DNA from: a virus
Virus record (IMG/VR): IMGVR_UViG_3300031507_000069
Span: 1 to 47,997 of that record
DNA: 47,997 nt
Direction: 5' to 3' (one strand)
Under the pieces are notes generated by a model. The model had not been told where the DNA came from, searched no databases, and saw only the letters and a program-made list of their open reading frames with translations. Shown here one piece after another: positions 28,801-37,320 of this stretch (position 1 is its first letter; every line of letters begins with the position of its first letter). Made by a program: the position numbers and the translations under genes.

Positions 28801-31800
28801 GCTGATTTTATTTGCTCTGAACGGAAAGCGACATACTCACCTTGATATGTTATCGCTCCGTCATATCCTTCACTTTCCAATTGTTTTCGCACCGCAATCG
28901 CATCACGTTTGCTATTTGTGATTTTGTAGCGCAGAGGATCAGAAGCGGTAATCGTATATGGATTTTTCAAAGCAAGATAAACAGGCATTACTTGCCCAGA
29001 CCTATCACCAGCATAATGCGATGCTTCGCGCGGGTCTCTAGTAAAAAACGCGCCAAGACCGCCAGAATCACCAAGAGAACTTAACCATGTTTTTGACAGA
29101 TCGAATTCTGCAAAATCTACAGGCGTTCCGTGGTAAACAACAAGTGGATTCCCAGCGGAATCGACTACCTTGCTGTCGCCGAACCATTCTTTAAATTCAA
29201 TGGTTTGAGTCTGCGAAACTCTACTATTTAGTAGAGTTTCCTCGCTTTTACCGCCACTGTCATAAGTGACAATCGCATCCTCTACCGGGATTTTCTCTGA
29301 GGTCAGCGGCTCCGTTTCCTTGCGCTGCTTCAATGTCATATCGGCGCGAGCTTGCACATTGCGCGCTTCAATCTCTCCAGCGATTCTCAAATACAGGTTA
29401 TGCGTCTCACCGGATTTCTTGATCGCTTCCACAAGCGACTCAGGATCGCCTGATTGAATTTTCGTCACCCCCTTCTGCAATTCAACCATGTGCTTTTCAG
29501 TCTCAGCGATTATGTCTTTCGCCGTCTTGCCATTCTCGAATGCCAATTGAATCTGCATAGCAGCGTGAATTTGCTCTTGACTCAAATCTGAGAACCTAGC
29601 TTTAGGATTATCTGTCATCTCGCTGTACATCTCACTCTTTACCTTGTTCATCGCATCGTATGCAGTGATCCACTCCTTGCGCAACGGACTGCCCATCGGC
29701 TCATCTATCGCAAGATTGTACATCCTGTTAGATTCGGTATATGCCTTGACGTACCTTTCACCGACGCCAGTAACGGCGAACTTGTGTGCAGTTATCAGCT
29801 TTTCATTCGCTGAACGCAATTGAAGCTGGAGCGCAGAAATCATCTTCTCAGCTAAACGCTGCTTCTGTGTATCGGTAAGTTTTTCGATGACACTATCTGC
29901 ATTACCACCAGTGGCAAAGCCTTCCTGCGCTTGAATCCAGTGCTGCAGTTCGTGCCGAATAGTGGATTCTGGATTCTTGGCGTATGGCGTTACGCCTATT
30001 GAATTATTCTCTTGATCGAACCACCCTTGCAGACCGTTGAAGTCCATGAACCCTTTGCGCACGACAAACTTGATGTTGCGCGCTTCAGGGTACAACTTAT
30101 AGACCAGCGGGCTATCGAACACGCCACCGAGTTTATAGGCCGTTTCCTTGCCGAACAGCGGAGATTCAATGAAGTCTGTTATTGGCGCAACCAGCCGAGT
30201 ACCACGGTCTGATATCTCGCGCCGCCATTTTTGATCGTACTTATTCTTGAACCATCCGGTCGCAAGGCGAATCTTCTCCATCGGCTTGCCGAGCGCTTCC
30301 AATTCCTGCGCAATACTGAATGACCGGCGCAGTGATGGGGAATTTTCCGTTGCGTGCGGCCCAGCGTAAGATAGGCGAATCTCTCCACTGTTCAGGTCTT
30401 TCCAGCTTGTTACATTCCTATCGTCATAATCCTGGCCGAATGCAACACGAACACGATTAGCAACAATTTCATCTTTGCCATCAATGATAATGTTGCCCTT
30501 ACCAATGAACCGGCCAAACAAGTTTCTTTGTTCTTCAGCGCTTAATTTTCCTTCAAACCTTCCGAAAATTGACCCTGTTTTTTCTTGGAGATACAACGCT
30601 AAATTAGCTGCGTAATCTTCTTTGGCTCGCGCGCTTTCTAGCTCTTTTTTAGGCGCAACCTTCCTTGCATAATCGCTCAACGCTTGCGCCAGGATCAGGC
30701 GAGCCTTGTTCACATCGTTGACGAATTGATTTGACCCGAACCCGACTGCCTCTTTCAGCAGGCGAGCTACGCTATCAAGCCATTCCTTAACCGCAGTGGC
30801 AATGCGCTGGAACGCGCCGCCGCTTTGCTCTGCTACCAGATGCCAGAAACGCCGATCAGCGAAGTTATCACCCATCAGGTCACCGACCATCTCTTTGATT
30901 ATATCCTCGTCGCTTATCGCATCGTGAATACCACGCTCTGCGCGATACTCAGCATGATTGCGCAATAGCCCGTTCATCGCGCCTATAAGCCGGTTGTAGG
31001 CATCTGGCGCGTTGACTTCCATGTGGTGGGTCAACTCGTGCCCGAGCACGACATGCGCAGGCTTCTCTGATTCAACATCGAGGAAGATGTACGGATCGAA
31101 GAACCCGCCCTGAATCACTGCGCCATTGATGTTGAACGGGCCTTCAGCCCGCATCCAAACTATTTTTTTGCCAAATATTCCCGCGATACTTTCAGCCATT
31201 GATCGACTTGCAGCTTTCCCACGCTCTGTGTCTGACGTAACAGGAGCGTTGCGCAATACTCTTTGCGTGAGCGGGGTAATTGTAAAATTTGCCCCTTGCG
31301 CTCTAAGCTGTCTTTCGAGGTTTTGAGTTTTGTCACGATTCCTCTCATCAATTGTGAACCCAGGCGGTATGCCCTCTTTCGGCTCAGTTCCAGCCCTTGA
31401 AAATAGACTGCCCTGTGTGTTGAACATATCAAGCTGTTCGGCCTTCAGAGCAGAGCCCGCGCGTAACTTCTCAGCGGCAGCTTCGTCAAATTTCTTTTTA
31501 TTTTCCGCCGCCTCATTCGCAGCCGCACGTGCAGCAAGATCAGCCTTAGTGTACGCCTCCAGCAGCGGTTTGTATCGTTCTTCAATCTTGGCAAACTCAG
31601 CGTTCGCCTCTTCCCAGGTCAACTCTCGCGCGTTCGCTCTGCGGATGATTTCAGCCGCTTCCAGGCCACGCTGGAATGCAGGGGTGTTCTGCATCCGATC
31701 CAATGCGCCATCATCACGCCGGTAATAGCCATCTCGCGCAGCCTCTTTGATCGCTTCGTCTTTCGAGGCATAGACCATGTGGCCTGAAAATCCGTTCGCA

Positions 31801-34800
31801 TCGAAATGTTGTATGCGATACGGCGAATTACCTTCATCTGAGGCATTGCCGAGAATGGCATACCACCTATCGCCCTTCTCGTTGCGCATGATGGCGATAT
31901 CTCCGACTTCGCCGATGGACGCTATACGGCGTACCTGTTCAGCCTTCTGGTCATCAATCAGCTTTTGGAGCGCTGGCGGTCTTTGCTTTGGCTCTGCTGA
32001 GAGTTTTGCCGATCCCACTTCTTGCGCAGCATTGCCCTCGCTGCCTTGCGCACCGCCAGTGGCCTTGCGCGTACTCGGTCCAAAGATTGCGTCAAGTTCA
32101 TTTTCTTTTTCCTTGTCGGAAAGTTTATTCCAATTATCCGGCTTCTCGCCGTCCACTTCGTCAGCCAGGGAAATCGCTTCATCCTGCGCTGCTTCAGGCA
32201 GACCATCTAGCTCGCCATATTCATCCGGCGTGAATGCCTCAACAGGGTTTGCGTCCTCTTCCCCATACTTGATCGTGCGCTTTGCTTCCTCGATCATGTA
32301 TTCGATGGTCGTCATTTGCTTCTTGTCCAGCACTTCCCCGGCCAGCGCCTTGCGCACCGCAGCGCGTACCTGCCCCTCGCGCAGCTTCACCGGACGATCC
32401 GGCCACCATGAAGCCCGAGGTATCCATTTCGTGCGTCCGATGACGTTTCCTACATGGCTAGCCATACCTGCAGCGATTTCTTCGTCGCTTGCGCCCTGGC
32501 CGTCGCGCAGTGGGCGCCCGCCCTCTTCCGCCCATCCAGCCTCATCCGACATTACCTGCAGTTCTTGCCGTACAGCTTCATCCTTCAGTTCGTTGGCTAT
32601 CGCCTCTGCCCTTGGGTTCGGTTTCTCAAATGTTCCACGTGGAACACTCCCATAGGTGACAGCTTCTTTCAGGTTGTTCGCCTGCACCCGAGCGACGAAT
32701 TGGGCGTTCGTCATCGGTGTTATAGCCCCGATCCTGGCCCGCCCCTTCCCATCAGAAAACGACCTGACATAAGCGTTGATCGCAGCCCGCTCGCTCTTGA
32801 AGGCTGCGAACGACTTTGTTTCGTCAAACTTTTTCGTATCCGGGTCGATCTGGTCAATGACGTACACATTCTCGGCATCCAAATCCTTGCCGATGGCAAT
32901 ATCCGCCTTGTCCCCATCCTTGCCTTCGGCGTACTGCAGATGCCCATAGTGATACGGCATATCCTTGACGGTCCAAGAACCGTCAGCAGCCGTGCGCTCT
33001 GACCCCCTGGCATTCTCGATTGCTACAGTCCCGATCCAGGCTAGCGGATGGTTGTTTGCGAACCGGAAATACCCTTTCTGGTAGTTATTAGCCTCCTTCT
33101 GCGCAGGGCTCGGCTGCTTCGACGCGACAGCCGCCGCCTGATTGATATGCGAAACCTTGCTTGCGATGACCGGATTGTTTCGCGTCCCGGCCTGTGCCAC
33201 TTCGCTTGCAATTGCGGCACCACGATTTATGGTTTCCCGGTTTGCATTTTCAACGCCCGGCTGATCGCCGACCGCACGAACGGATCGTGCGTTGCCTTGT
33301 TCACCAGCTTGAGCAGACTTGGGTACTGCCCCCTTGCCTCTCCCTGCTTCATCTTGTCCAGCCCCCGCTGCAGCGCTGCCTGCCGGAGCTTCTTGTACGT
33401 TTCCTGCAGATTTACCTGCTTGCTTGGCATTTTGTTTTCCTTTCAATGGCTTCGCCGTTTCCAGCGCTATTTGCATTGCCGTCTTTATCCCAGGCGTGAT
33501 GCCTGAGCCCGCCGCCTTCGCTATCGCAATTTCCCTCAGTACCCGGTCACCGGCTTCTTGCTCTCTTGCCTTTCCAGCAGTAACCGCCTTTTCACGGTTA
33601 GCGGTAGCTTCAGTTTTTGCAAATGCTTGATCTTTTCTTTCTTTTTGAAGTGCAGCTTCCTTTTCTTTGCGGGCATTCTCACGCTCCTGAATTATGTCGA
33701 ACGCGCGGCCCCGTACTTCAGACGGAACCCCGGTAGCCATCTCCACTTCATGCAGATAGCTTTCCATGAACGATGCCAGCGCTTTAGGATTACCTTGATT
33801 CTCATCAAGAAATTGCAGTAATTGCTGCCCCTCGTAGCTGATATCGTGCGTGGCTCCCTCTGCCATGACTTCGGCTAAACTCTTGCCGGATTCCTTCATC
33901 TGCCGGATTTCATCGACGGCGGAAAGAATATCGTCGCTTATGTCCCTGCTGCGCTCATTTTGTCCGATGGCACCGCGCACACGCTCAACGGTAGGCGCAA
34001 CCGCGAGCATGGCATCGCCGATGGCCGAAAAGTCACCGGGCGACTCGATTACATGCCGAACAGCCGCATTCTCTCCATAAACCGCAAGCAGCGTGGCATT
34101 CTTCAGCCGCGCGTCATCCGCGCCGGGTATGTCGCCACCAGTCTTGATGATCTGCGCATCCACCCTGGCTTGGTCGATAGCGGAAAGCCCTGCAGCCGGA
34201 TAGACCCTACCAGGGTTGAAAGGATCAAGCCTTTCACCAGCATCCACAACAGACCCAGAAACGAAATCCCTGTACGGTTTCCCTTCGCTGTCTATATTCG
34301 GATACGTCCTCGCCCCAGGCGTTCCCCCAGGTGGAGGCGAACCGGGTGGCGGAACCGCAGGGGGAGCAGACGGCGCGATTGGGCCAGCAGTGGGCGGAAT
34401 AGGCCCGCCAGCAGGCGTACCAGCACCGGGGGGTACTTGCGCACCCGGAGCGGGCGGCGCTGCTTCTGGCACCCTTTGCACAGCGCCAGCGGCACCGCCG
34501 GTCAATACTCCACCGGCCAGACCACCAACAGCATTGTCGATGACGGCAATAGCGCTGTCTTTCAGCGTCTTGTCGCTGCCAAGCTGATTCTGTACTGCCT
34601 CAGAGATTATCTGTTGCAATCCCTCAGTGGTCCCTTCCCTCAGACCGCCCGCCTTCATCTCGGCAAAAACTCTTTGGTATATCGCCTTTTTGACCGGAGC
34701 AGTAAGAGCGTTACCCATCTTCCCGAGGGACCACGAATCCAGCGCAGTAATGGGTACAGCCGCAAGCGCAGTGATTTGCGCTACGTCAAGATCAGTCAGC

Positions 34801-35822
34801 TTGCCGCTCTTGACGGCTTGCTGAATCCCCTTGTCATCCAGCGCATCGCTGTAGATATCGCCGTAGTTCATGGGATAGCCGGATAGCAGCGTACCAGCGA
34901 AGCCACCAACGGCAGCGCCAGGGGGACCGGCAATTGCGCCGCCAGCGGCAGCGCCCATGAGCCCGGTTGCAATCGTTGGAGCCATCGACGCCAACGCATT
35001 CCCAGCCTGATACGGTAGGTATTTCGTGAAGAAATCACCTATCGCGTTGACTACTCCATCCGTGCGGACGTTGGCGATACTGCCAACCTTCGGTTCGTAG
35101 TCCTTTGCGTTTTCGGCTGCAATCGCCTGCCACTCTTTACCCTTGTTCTGCAGCCATTCCGATTTCGCCATCGTGCCGAAACCCTGAACCGCAGCGCCGA
35201 ACATCTTGGGATCAGCGCTCATCAATCCACCGATAGCGCCTTTCATGAACTCACCGCGTTCTGCCTTCGGCGCTTCTGGTTTCGTATCTGGCGGATACAA
35301 TGGCTCGCCATAGGTAACGCCGGAAGGTGTCTGCACTTCACCGGCATCATCGAACGTCAATGGTGCGCCGTATGTGACGCCGCCTTTCAATTCGCTGGCA
35401 ATCTGCTTCCCTCGATTCTGGGCAGTTTTTTGGACATAGTTCCGGCCTTCCGGCCCGAGCGCTTCAAGCCCGCCCTGTGCCACCATCGTAGGTCCAGAAT
35501 GATAGGCAGCGCGAACCAAATCCTCGTTGCCGCCGAACTGTTTGTTCAACATGGCGAGATACTTCACCCCACCAGTTATATTCTGAACAGGGTCGTGAAC
35601 ATCGGTAACGCCCATGTCTTGCGCAGTCCCAGGCATCAACTGCATGACGCCGCGCGCACCCTGCTTGCTGACGGCAAGCGGGTTGAATCCGCTTTCCTGC
35701 TTGGCTATGCGAACTGCTAGGTCAGGATCAACGCCCTGTTCCTGAGCTATCTTCGCAACCATGCCTTCGACTTGCGAAGGCGACAACCCAGGCTTTACGG
35801 TTGCATCTTCCAGACCGGCCAT
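25875..35822 (-). CDS. Giant polyvalent virion protein (3315 residues) with SLT, peptidase-like and ADP-ribosyltransferase-like domains
   Basis: Domains in order: a lytic transglycosylase (SLT) with catalytic Glu E43 in K-Q-E-S-G-F-N-P (residues 15-135); short VTYG-x-P-L repeats (about 150-175); a hydrophobic Gly/Ala stretch near 285-320; a Pro/Gly-rich linker (about 455-510); an inorganic-pyrophosphatase-like polyvalent domain (about 910-1060); an HEXXH metallopeptidase-like site, H-E-L-T-H-H (near 1595); a second H-E-L-Q-H-W (near 1956); an ADP-ribosyltransferase-like domain starting V-V-Y-H-G-T (near 2227); and a PLxRFG-type C-terminal region with P-L-K-R-F-G (near 2656) and membrane-prone helices (about 2840-2865). 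Such proteins are injected with the genome, to open the wall and act in the host. The start follows the previous stop by three bases. Confidence 0.88.
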   Translation of the reverse strand: MAGLEDATVKPGLSPSQVEGMVAKIAQEQGVDPDLAVRIAKQESGFNPLAVSKQGARGVMQLMPGTAQDMGVTDVHDPVQNITGGVKYLAMLNKQFGGNEDLVRAAYHSGPTMVAQGGLEALGPEGRNYVQKTAQNRGKQIASELKGGVTYGAPLTFDDAGEVQTPSGVTYGEPLYPPDTKPEAPKAERGEFMKGAIGGLMSADPKMFGAAVQGFGTMAKSEWLQNKGKEWQAIAAENAKDYEPKVGSIANVRTDGVVNAIGDFFTKYLPYQAGNALASMAPTIATGLMGAAAGGAIAGPPGAAVGGFAGTLLSGYPMNYGDIYSDALDDKGIQQAVKSGKLTDLDVAQITALAAVPITALDSWSLGKMGNALTAPVKKAIYQRVFAEMKAGGLREGTTEGLQQIISEAVQNQLGSDKTLKDSAIAVIDNAVGGLAGGVLTGGAAGAVQRVPEAAPPAPGAQVPPGAGTPAGGPIPPTAGPIAPSAPPAVPPPGSPPPGGTPGARTYPNIDSEGKPYRDFVSGSVVDAGERLDPFNPGRVYPAAGLSAIDQARVDAQIIKTGGDIPGADDARLKNATLLAVYGENAAVRHVIESPGDFSAIGDAMLAVAPTVERVRGAIGQNERSRDISDDILSAVDEIRQMKESGKSLAEVMAEGATHDISYEGQQLLQFLDENQGNPKALASFMESYLHEVEMATGVPSEVRGRAFDIIQERENARKEKEAALQKERKDQAFAKTEATANREKAVTAGKAREQEAGDRVLREIAIAKAAGSGITPGIKTAMQIALETAKPLKGKQNAKQAGKSAGNVQEAPAGSAAAGAGQDEAGRGKGAVPKSAQAGEQGNARSVRAVGDQPGVENANRETINRGAAIASEVAQAGTRNNPVIASKVSHINQAAAVASKQPSPAQKEANNYQKGYFRFANNHPLAWIGTVAIENARGSERTAADGSWTVKDMPYHYGHLQYAEGKDGDKADIAIGKDLDAENVYVIDQIDPDTKKFDETKSFAAFKSERAAINAYVRSFSDGKGRARIGAITPMTNAQFVARVQANNLKEAVTYGSVPRGTFEKPNPRAEAIANELKDEAVRQELQVMSDEAGWAEEGGRPLRDGQGASDEEIAAGMASHVGNVIGRTKWIPRASWWPDRPVKLREGQVRAAVRKALAGEVLDKKQMTTIEYMIEEAKRTIKYGEEDANPVEAFTPDEYGELDGLPEAAQDEAISLADEVDGEKPDNWNKLSDKEKENELDAIFGPSTRKATGGAQGSEGNAAQEVGSAKLSAEPKQRPPALQKLIDDQKAEQVRRIASIGEVGDIAIMRNEKGDRWYAILGNASDEGNSPYRIQHFDANGFSGHMVYASKDEAIKEAARDGYYRRDDGALDRMQNTPAFQRGLEAAEIIRRANARELTWEEANAEFAKIEERYKPLLEAYTKADLAARAAANEAAENKKKFDEAAAEKLRAGSALKAEQLDMFNTQGSLFSRAGTEPKEGIPPGFTIDERNRDKTQNLERQLRAQGANFTITPLTQRVLRNAPVTSDTERGKAASRSMAESIAGIFGKKIVWMRAEGPFNINGAVIQGGFFDPYIFLDVESEKPAHVVLGHELTHHMEVNAPDAYNRLIGAMNGLLRNHAEYRAERGIHDAISDEDIIKEMVGDLMGDNFADRRFWHLVAEQSGGAFQRIATAVKEWLDSVARLLKEAVGFGSNQFVNDVNKARLILAQALSDYARKVAPKKELESARAKEDYAANLALYLQEKTGSIFGRFEGKLSAEEQRNLFGRFIGKGNIIIDGKDEIVANRVRVAFGQDYDDRNVTSWKDLNSGEIRLSYAGPHATENSPSLRRSFSIAQELEALGKPMEKIRLATGWFKNKYDQKWRREISDRGTRLVAPITDFIESPLFGKETAYKLGGVFDSPLVYKLYPEARNIKFVVRKGFMDFNGLQGWFDQENNSIGVTPYAKNPESTIRHELQHWIQAQEGFATGGNADSVIEKLTDTQKQRLAEKMISALQLQLRSANEKLITAHKFAVTGVGERYVKAYTESNRMYNLAIDEPMGSPLRKEWITAYDAMNKVKSEMYSEMTDNPKARFSDLSQEQIHAAMQIQLAFENGKTAKDIIAETEKHMVELQKGVTKIQSGDPESLVEAIKKSGETHNLYLRIAGEIEARNVQARADMTLKQRKETEPLTSEKIPVEDAIVTYDSGGKSEETLLNSRVSQTQTIEFKEWFGDSKVVDSAGNPLVVYHGTPVDFAEFDLSKTWLSSLGDSGGLGAFFTRDPREASHYAGDRSGQVMPVYLALKNPYTITASDPLRYKITNSKRDAIAVRKQLESEGYDGAITYQGEYVAFRSEQIKSAIGNVGTFGKTGNLMLSRSPGTVGAALGSNAITNFVNAQVNSPTSLGIFKAFNTQYHKAVMLARKGLPQFKAVFDKMQDYLNDTNALSIHAEQQGQAIFREPKALKDFFGGAANDKDVQALGPWLHGGTLYGGASPMQGVVWTDAELQGTQGNRLLPRNAVPLTKEQVKLYHEARAVIATSIETGAKSVIFRHVKKYGVTFDKFDTLDKVVGDVKDQLNDRLNDAQIQRMLAEQNADDAFDTYQQAKADAAANPKDRQLRVAEENAKANYDNEQRALDIAQARIETLEALIGKPNDPGTLDKIQDTASKLIEHGYMPLKRFGSRTVTARDAQGKVKFFGAFDGTPLVPGSANYEMQNVANQIKELHPDWDVKTGVRDEESWKMFQGLSLDALENFLDFVDAETKAELERDPIIQEYLANSVNNRSVLKELVHRKGTPGFSKDVPRVLASFVTSHARNASGMYHISDATDLVSKIPKEQGDVIGEAVNLVKYVTQPGEEATKLRGFLFFHFLGASMAAGVVNLFQTPMMTFPALAQYTGAGNVIAKLTGASKQAAMDPATIKGDVGAALMKAEREGITAPQQIHHLIATASNNPFSSNKAFRGFMNMWGGIFGATEVFNRRVAFIAAYEIARENGKSDADAYDLAKVVVGETQGIYNKGNKANLGRGALGSVVMTFKQFSIMYLELLRRMPPKQQLMMMGIMYAAAGLEGMPFAEDIEDVIDTLGQWLGYSTNTGKWLGKAVRNTLGSEWERPLLKGLGGMLPLALNTRLGMPNLIPGTAFFKPSEIDKTRDVAEAVGPIGGALQSFSDSLAMLARGKWDTAALNASPKAVKDAYAGVHMALTGESQDMKGRLALKDVSIGEALGKFGGFNPQRASVESEAKREVMQDRNMRTVRLDDMASDWADAILRKDQEKVKESIAKVVQWNRDNPEMLIDGATILRAVQERVKAGMRTGEQRFIKSVPRTMKPEAMQELHH
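29215..29240. repeat. 26-bp palindrome, copy 2, in frame in the giant gene
   Basis: Identical to 9029-9054: arms GAAACTCTACTA and TAGTAGAGTTTC around TT. It encodes T-L-L-N-S-R-V (near residue 2195) in a loop just before the ADP-ribosyltransferase-like domain. Confidence 0.95.
32631..32646. promoter_or_regulatory. Perfect parS-like palindrome inside the giant gene
   Basis: TGTTCCACGTGGAACA is a full 16-bp palindrome and fits the bacterial parS consensus TGTTNCACGTGNAACA at every fixed position. It lies in the coding sequence for V-P-R-G-T (about residues 1060-1064). ParB proteins of many bacteria bind this site; two ParB-like proteins are encoded at 1974-2786 and 8527-9408. Confidence 0.75.
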
Positions 35823-35825
35823 GCG

Positions 35826-37319
35826 TTACCCCAATCCAGCGCGAGATACCATTCCGCCGCGCGCATAGCCAGCGACACCTGACGCCTTCAGCAATGCAGC
35901 GCCGCGCTGCATCTCCGCTGGCGTGAGAATTCCAGACTTCATTACCGTCTGCAGAGATTCAATATCCTTCGGGCTATAGAGCTTGTCCTTTGCGCCTGCC
36001 ACGATCAGATTATAGGTCGTGCGCGCACGCTCCTTCGCCCTTCGATCATCAAACGCAGCACGTGCCCCAGGCTGTTCCTGCACGCCACCGACAGCGAACT
36101 GATTGTTGACGGCACGCGAATTACTCTCAGGCGCTATCGGCGCAGCAGTGGGTGCAGCAGACGCAGCAGCGGGTGCTGGAGCAGGCGCGGGCACCGGCTT
36201 TGGTGCAGGTTGCGCCGCCCCTTGCGCCGTCCGCAGCGGGAATTCCTGCCCGTTGTACAGCACAACATTCCCGGCGAACTTGCCATCAACATACTTCGGC
36301 ACCGCCTTTCCCTTCGCGGCAATGTCCACCACGGTACGCGGGTCCAAGTCTTGACCTGAATCCTTCGTGCCGAGGCGCAACTGATTCGCTATCAGCATGA
36401 CCTGATTGCCCAGCTTCGTAGGCACCGGTTTTGGATTCAAACTGTTCATGTCGATAGTCGCATACTCCGGCCCGAGGTCAGCAACCGCCTTGCCGATATC
36501 ATCCAGCACGTGCAAATCTTTGCGCACACTCGTTCCCGCAGCACCGCCACCTGTTACCGGCTTCTTGAAATCCGGATTCGGCTTTCCATCCACCGTTGGG
36601 CGTATGTCGATCAATGTTTCCCCGCCTTCGGCATCCTTCACAGTCTGGAATCCATGTTGCGGATTCTCTGCAAAAGTCTTTGGCGCAACGATCTGATTTT
36701 GCGCTTTCGTTGGATCGACTCCTGGGCCTGTCATTACGCCAACGCCACCAGCAGGTATGGTTTCCATCTTCGCAGGCTTGAAGATGCCCAGCAATTCTCC
36801 CATCTGCTTTACGTCGATAGGCGCAGTCTGACCATTGCGTGTGACGATCAACTTTCCAGCGTTGTCCATAGTCGCATTGGTCACGCCTTTCGTCGCCTCA
36901 TACTTGTTCATGATGCTGACGATATCCGGCCTGTCGCCGGGTTGCCCGGTAATCGCAGCGTGAACAATCTCAGGCCCGCCCATCGCTTCCAGCGCTTGAT
37001 TTGCCTGTCTGTACTGCAATGCTTGCTGCATCCGACCGGCGCGAGCTTCGGTATTCGCCATGTCCAGCAGGGAACCGCTCATAGTGTTTCCACCAGCGAT
37101 TGACGATGCCCCGGCTTGCCGAGTCGCTATATCTTGTGCGCGATTGCGCTTCGCTTCTTCCAGGCCCATCTGCCCGGTTTCGATCTGTTGTCCGACCAAC
37201 TGCGCATTTTGGTTCGCAGCATTCAGCCGAGATTGACCTATCTCATAGTCTTGCTGGACATTGCGCGCAGCATCCGCGCCTTGAGTAGCGAGCCCTGCAG
37301 ACGTAAGAAAATTCGCCAT
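35826..37319 (-). CDS. Internal virion protein with Ala/Pro-rich middle
   Basis: 497 residues. N-terminus A-N-F-L-T-S-A-G-L-A-T-Q-G-A-D-A-A-R-N-V-Q-Q-D-Y and a long helical Gln-rich region (1-110) suit a protein packed in the particle. It has a middle domain (about 140-340) and a Pro/Ala-rich stretch (APAPAPAAASAAPTAAP, near 375-390). The end Y-A-R-G-G-M-V-S-R-A-G-L-G carries the A-R-G-G signature shared with the next gene upstream. It is directly followed by the polyvalent gene, so both are probably ejected into the host; inference from position and composition. Confidence 0.6.
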   Translation of the reverse strand: MANFLTSAGLATQGADAARNVQQDYEIGQSRLNAANQNAQLVGQQIETGQMGLEEAKRNRAQDIATRQAGASSIAGGNTMSGSLLDMANTEARAGRMQQALQYRQANQALEAMGGPEIVHAAITGQPGDRPDIVSIMNKYEATKGVTNATMDNAGKLIVTRNGQTAPIDVKQMGELLGIFKPAKMETIPAGGVGVMTGPGVDPTKAQNQIVAPKTFAENPQHGFQTVKDAEGGETLIDIRPTVDGKPNPDFKKPVTGGGAAGTSVRKDLHVLDDIGKAVADLGPEYATIDMNSLNPKPVPTKLGNQVMLIANQLRLGTKDSGQDLDPRTVVDIAAKGKAVPKYVDGKFAGNVVLYNGQEFPLRTAQGAAQPAPKPVPAPAPAPAAASAAPTAAPIAPESNSRAVNNQFAVGGVQEQPGARAAFDDRRAKERARTTYNLIVAGAKDKLYSPKDIESLQTVMKSGILTPAEMQRGAALLKASGVAGYARGGMVSRAGLG

Positions 37320-37320
37320 C

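Noticed and set aside
31777-32655. Plus-strand 292-residue Ser-rich frame inside the giant gene
   Set aside because: Serine-rich antisense shadow; no start signal and no domain.
33960-34886. Plus-strand 308-residue frame inside the giant gene
   Set aside because: Basic, low-complexity shadow of a real coding region with clear domains on the other strand.
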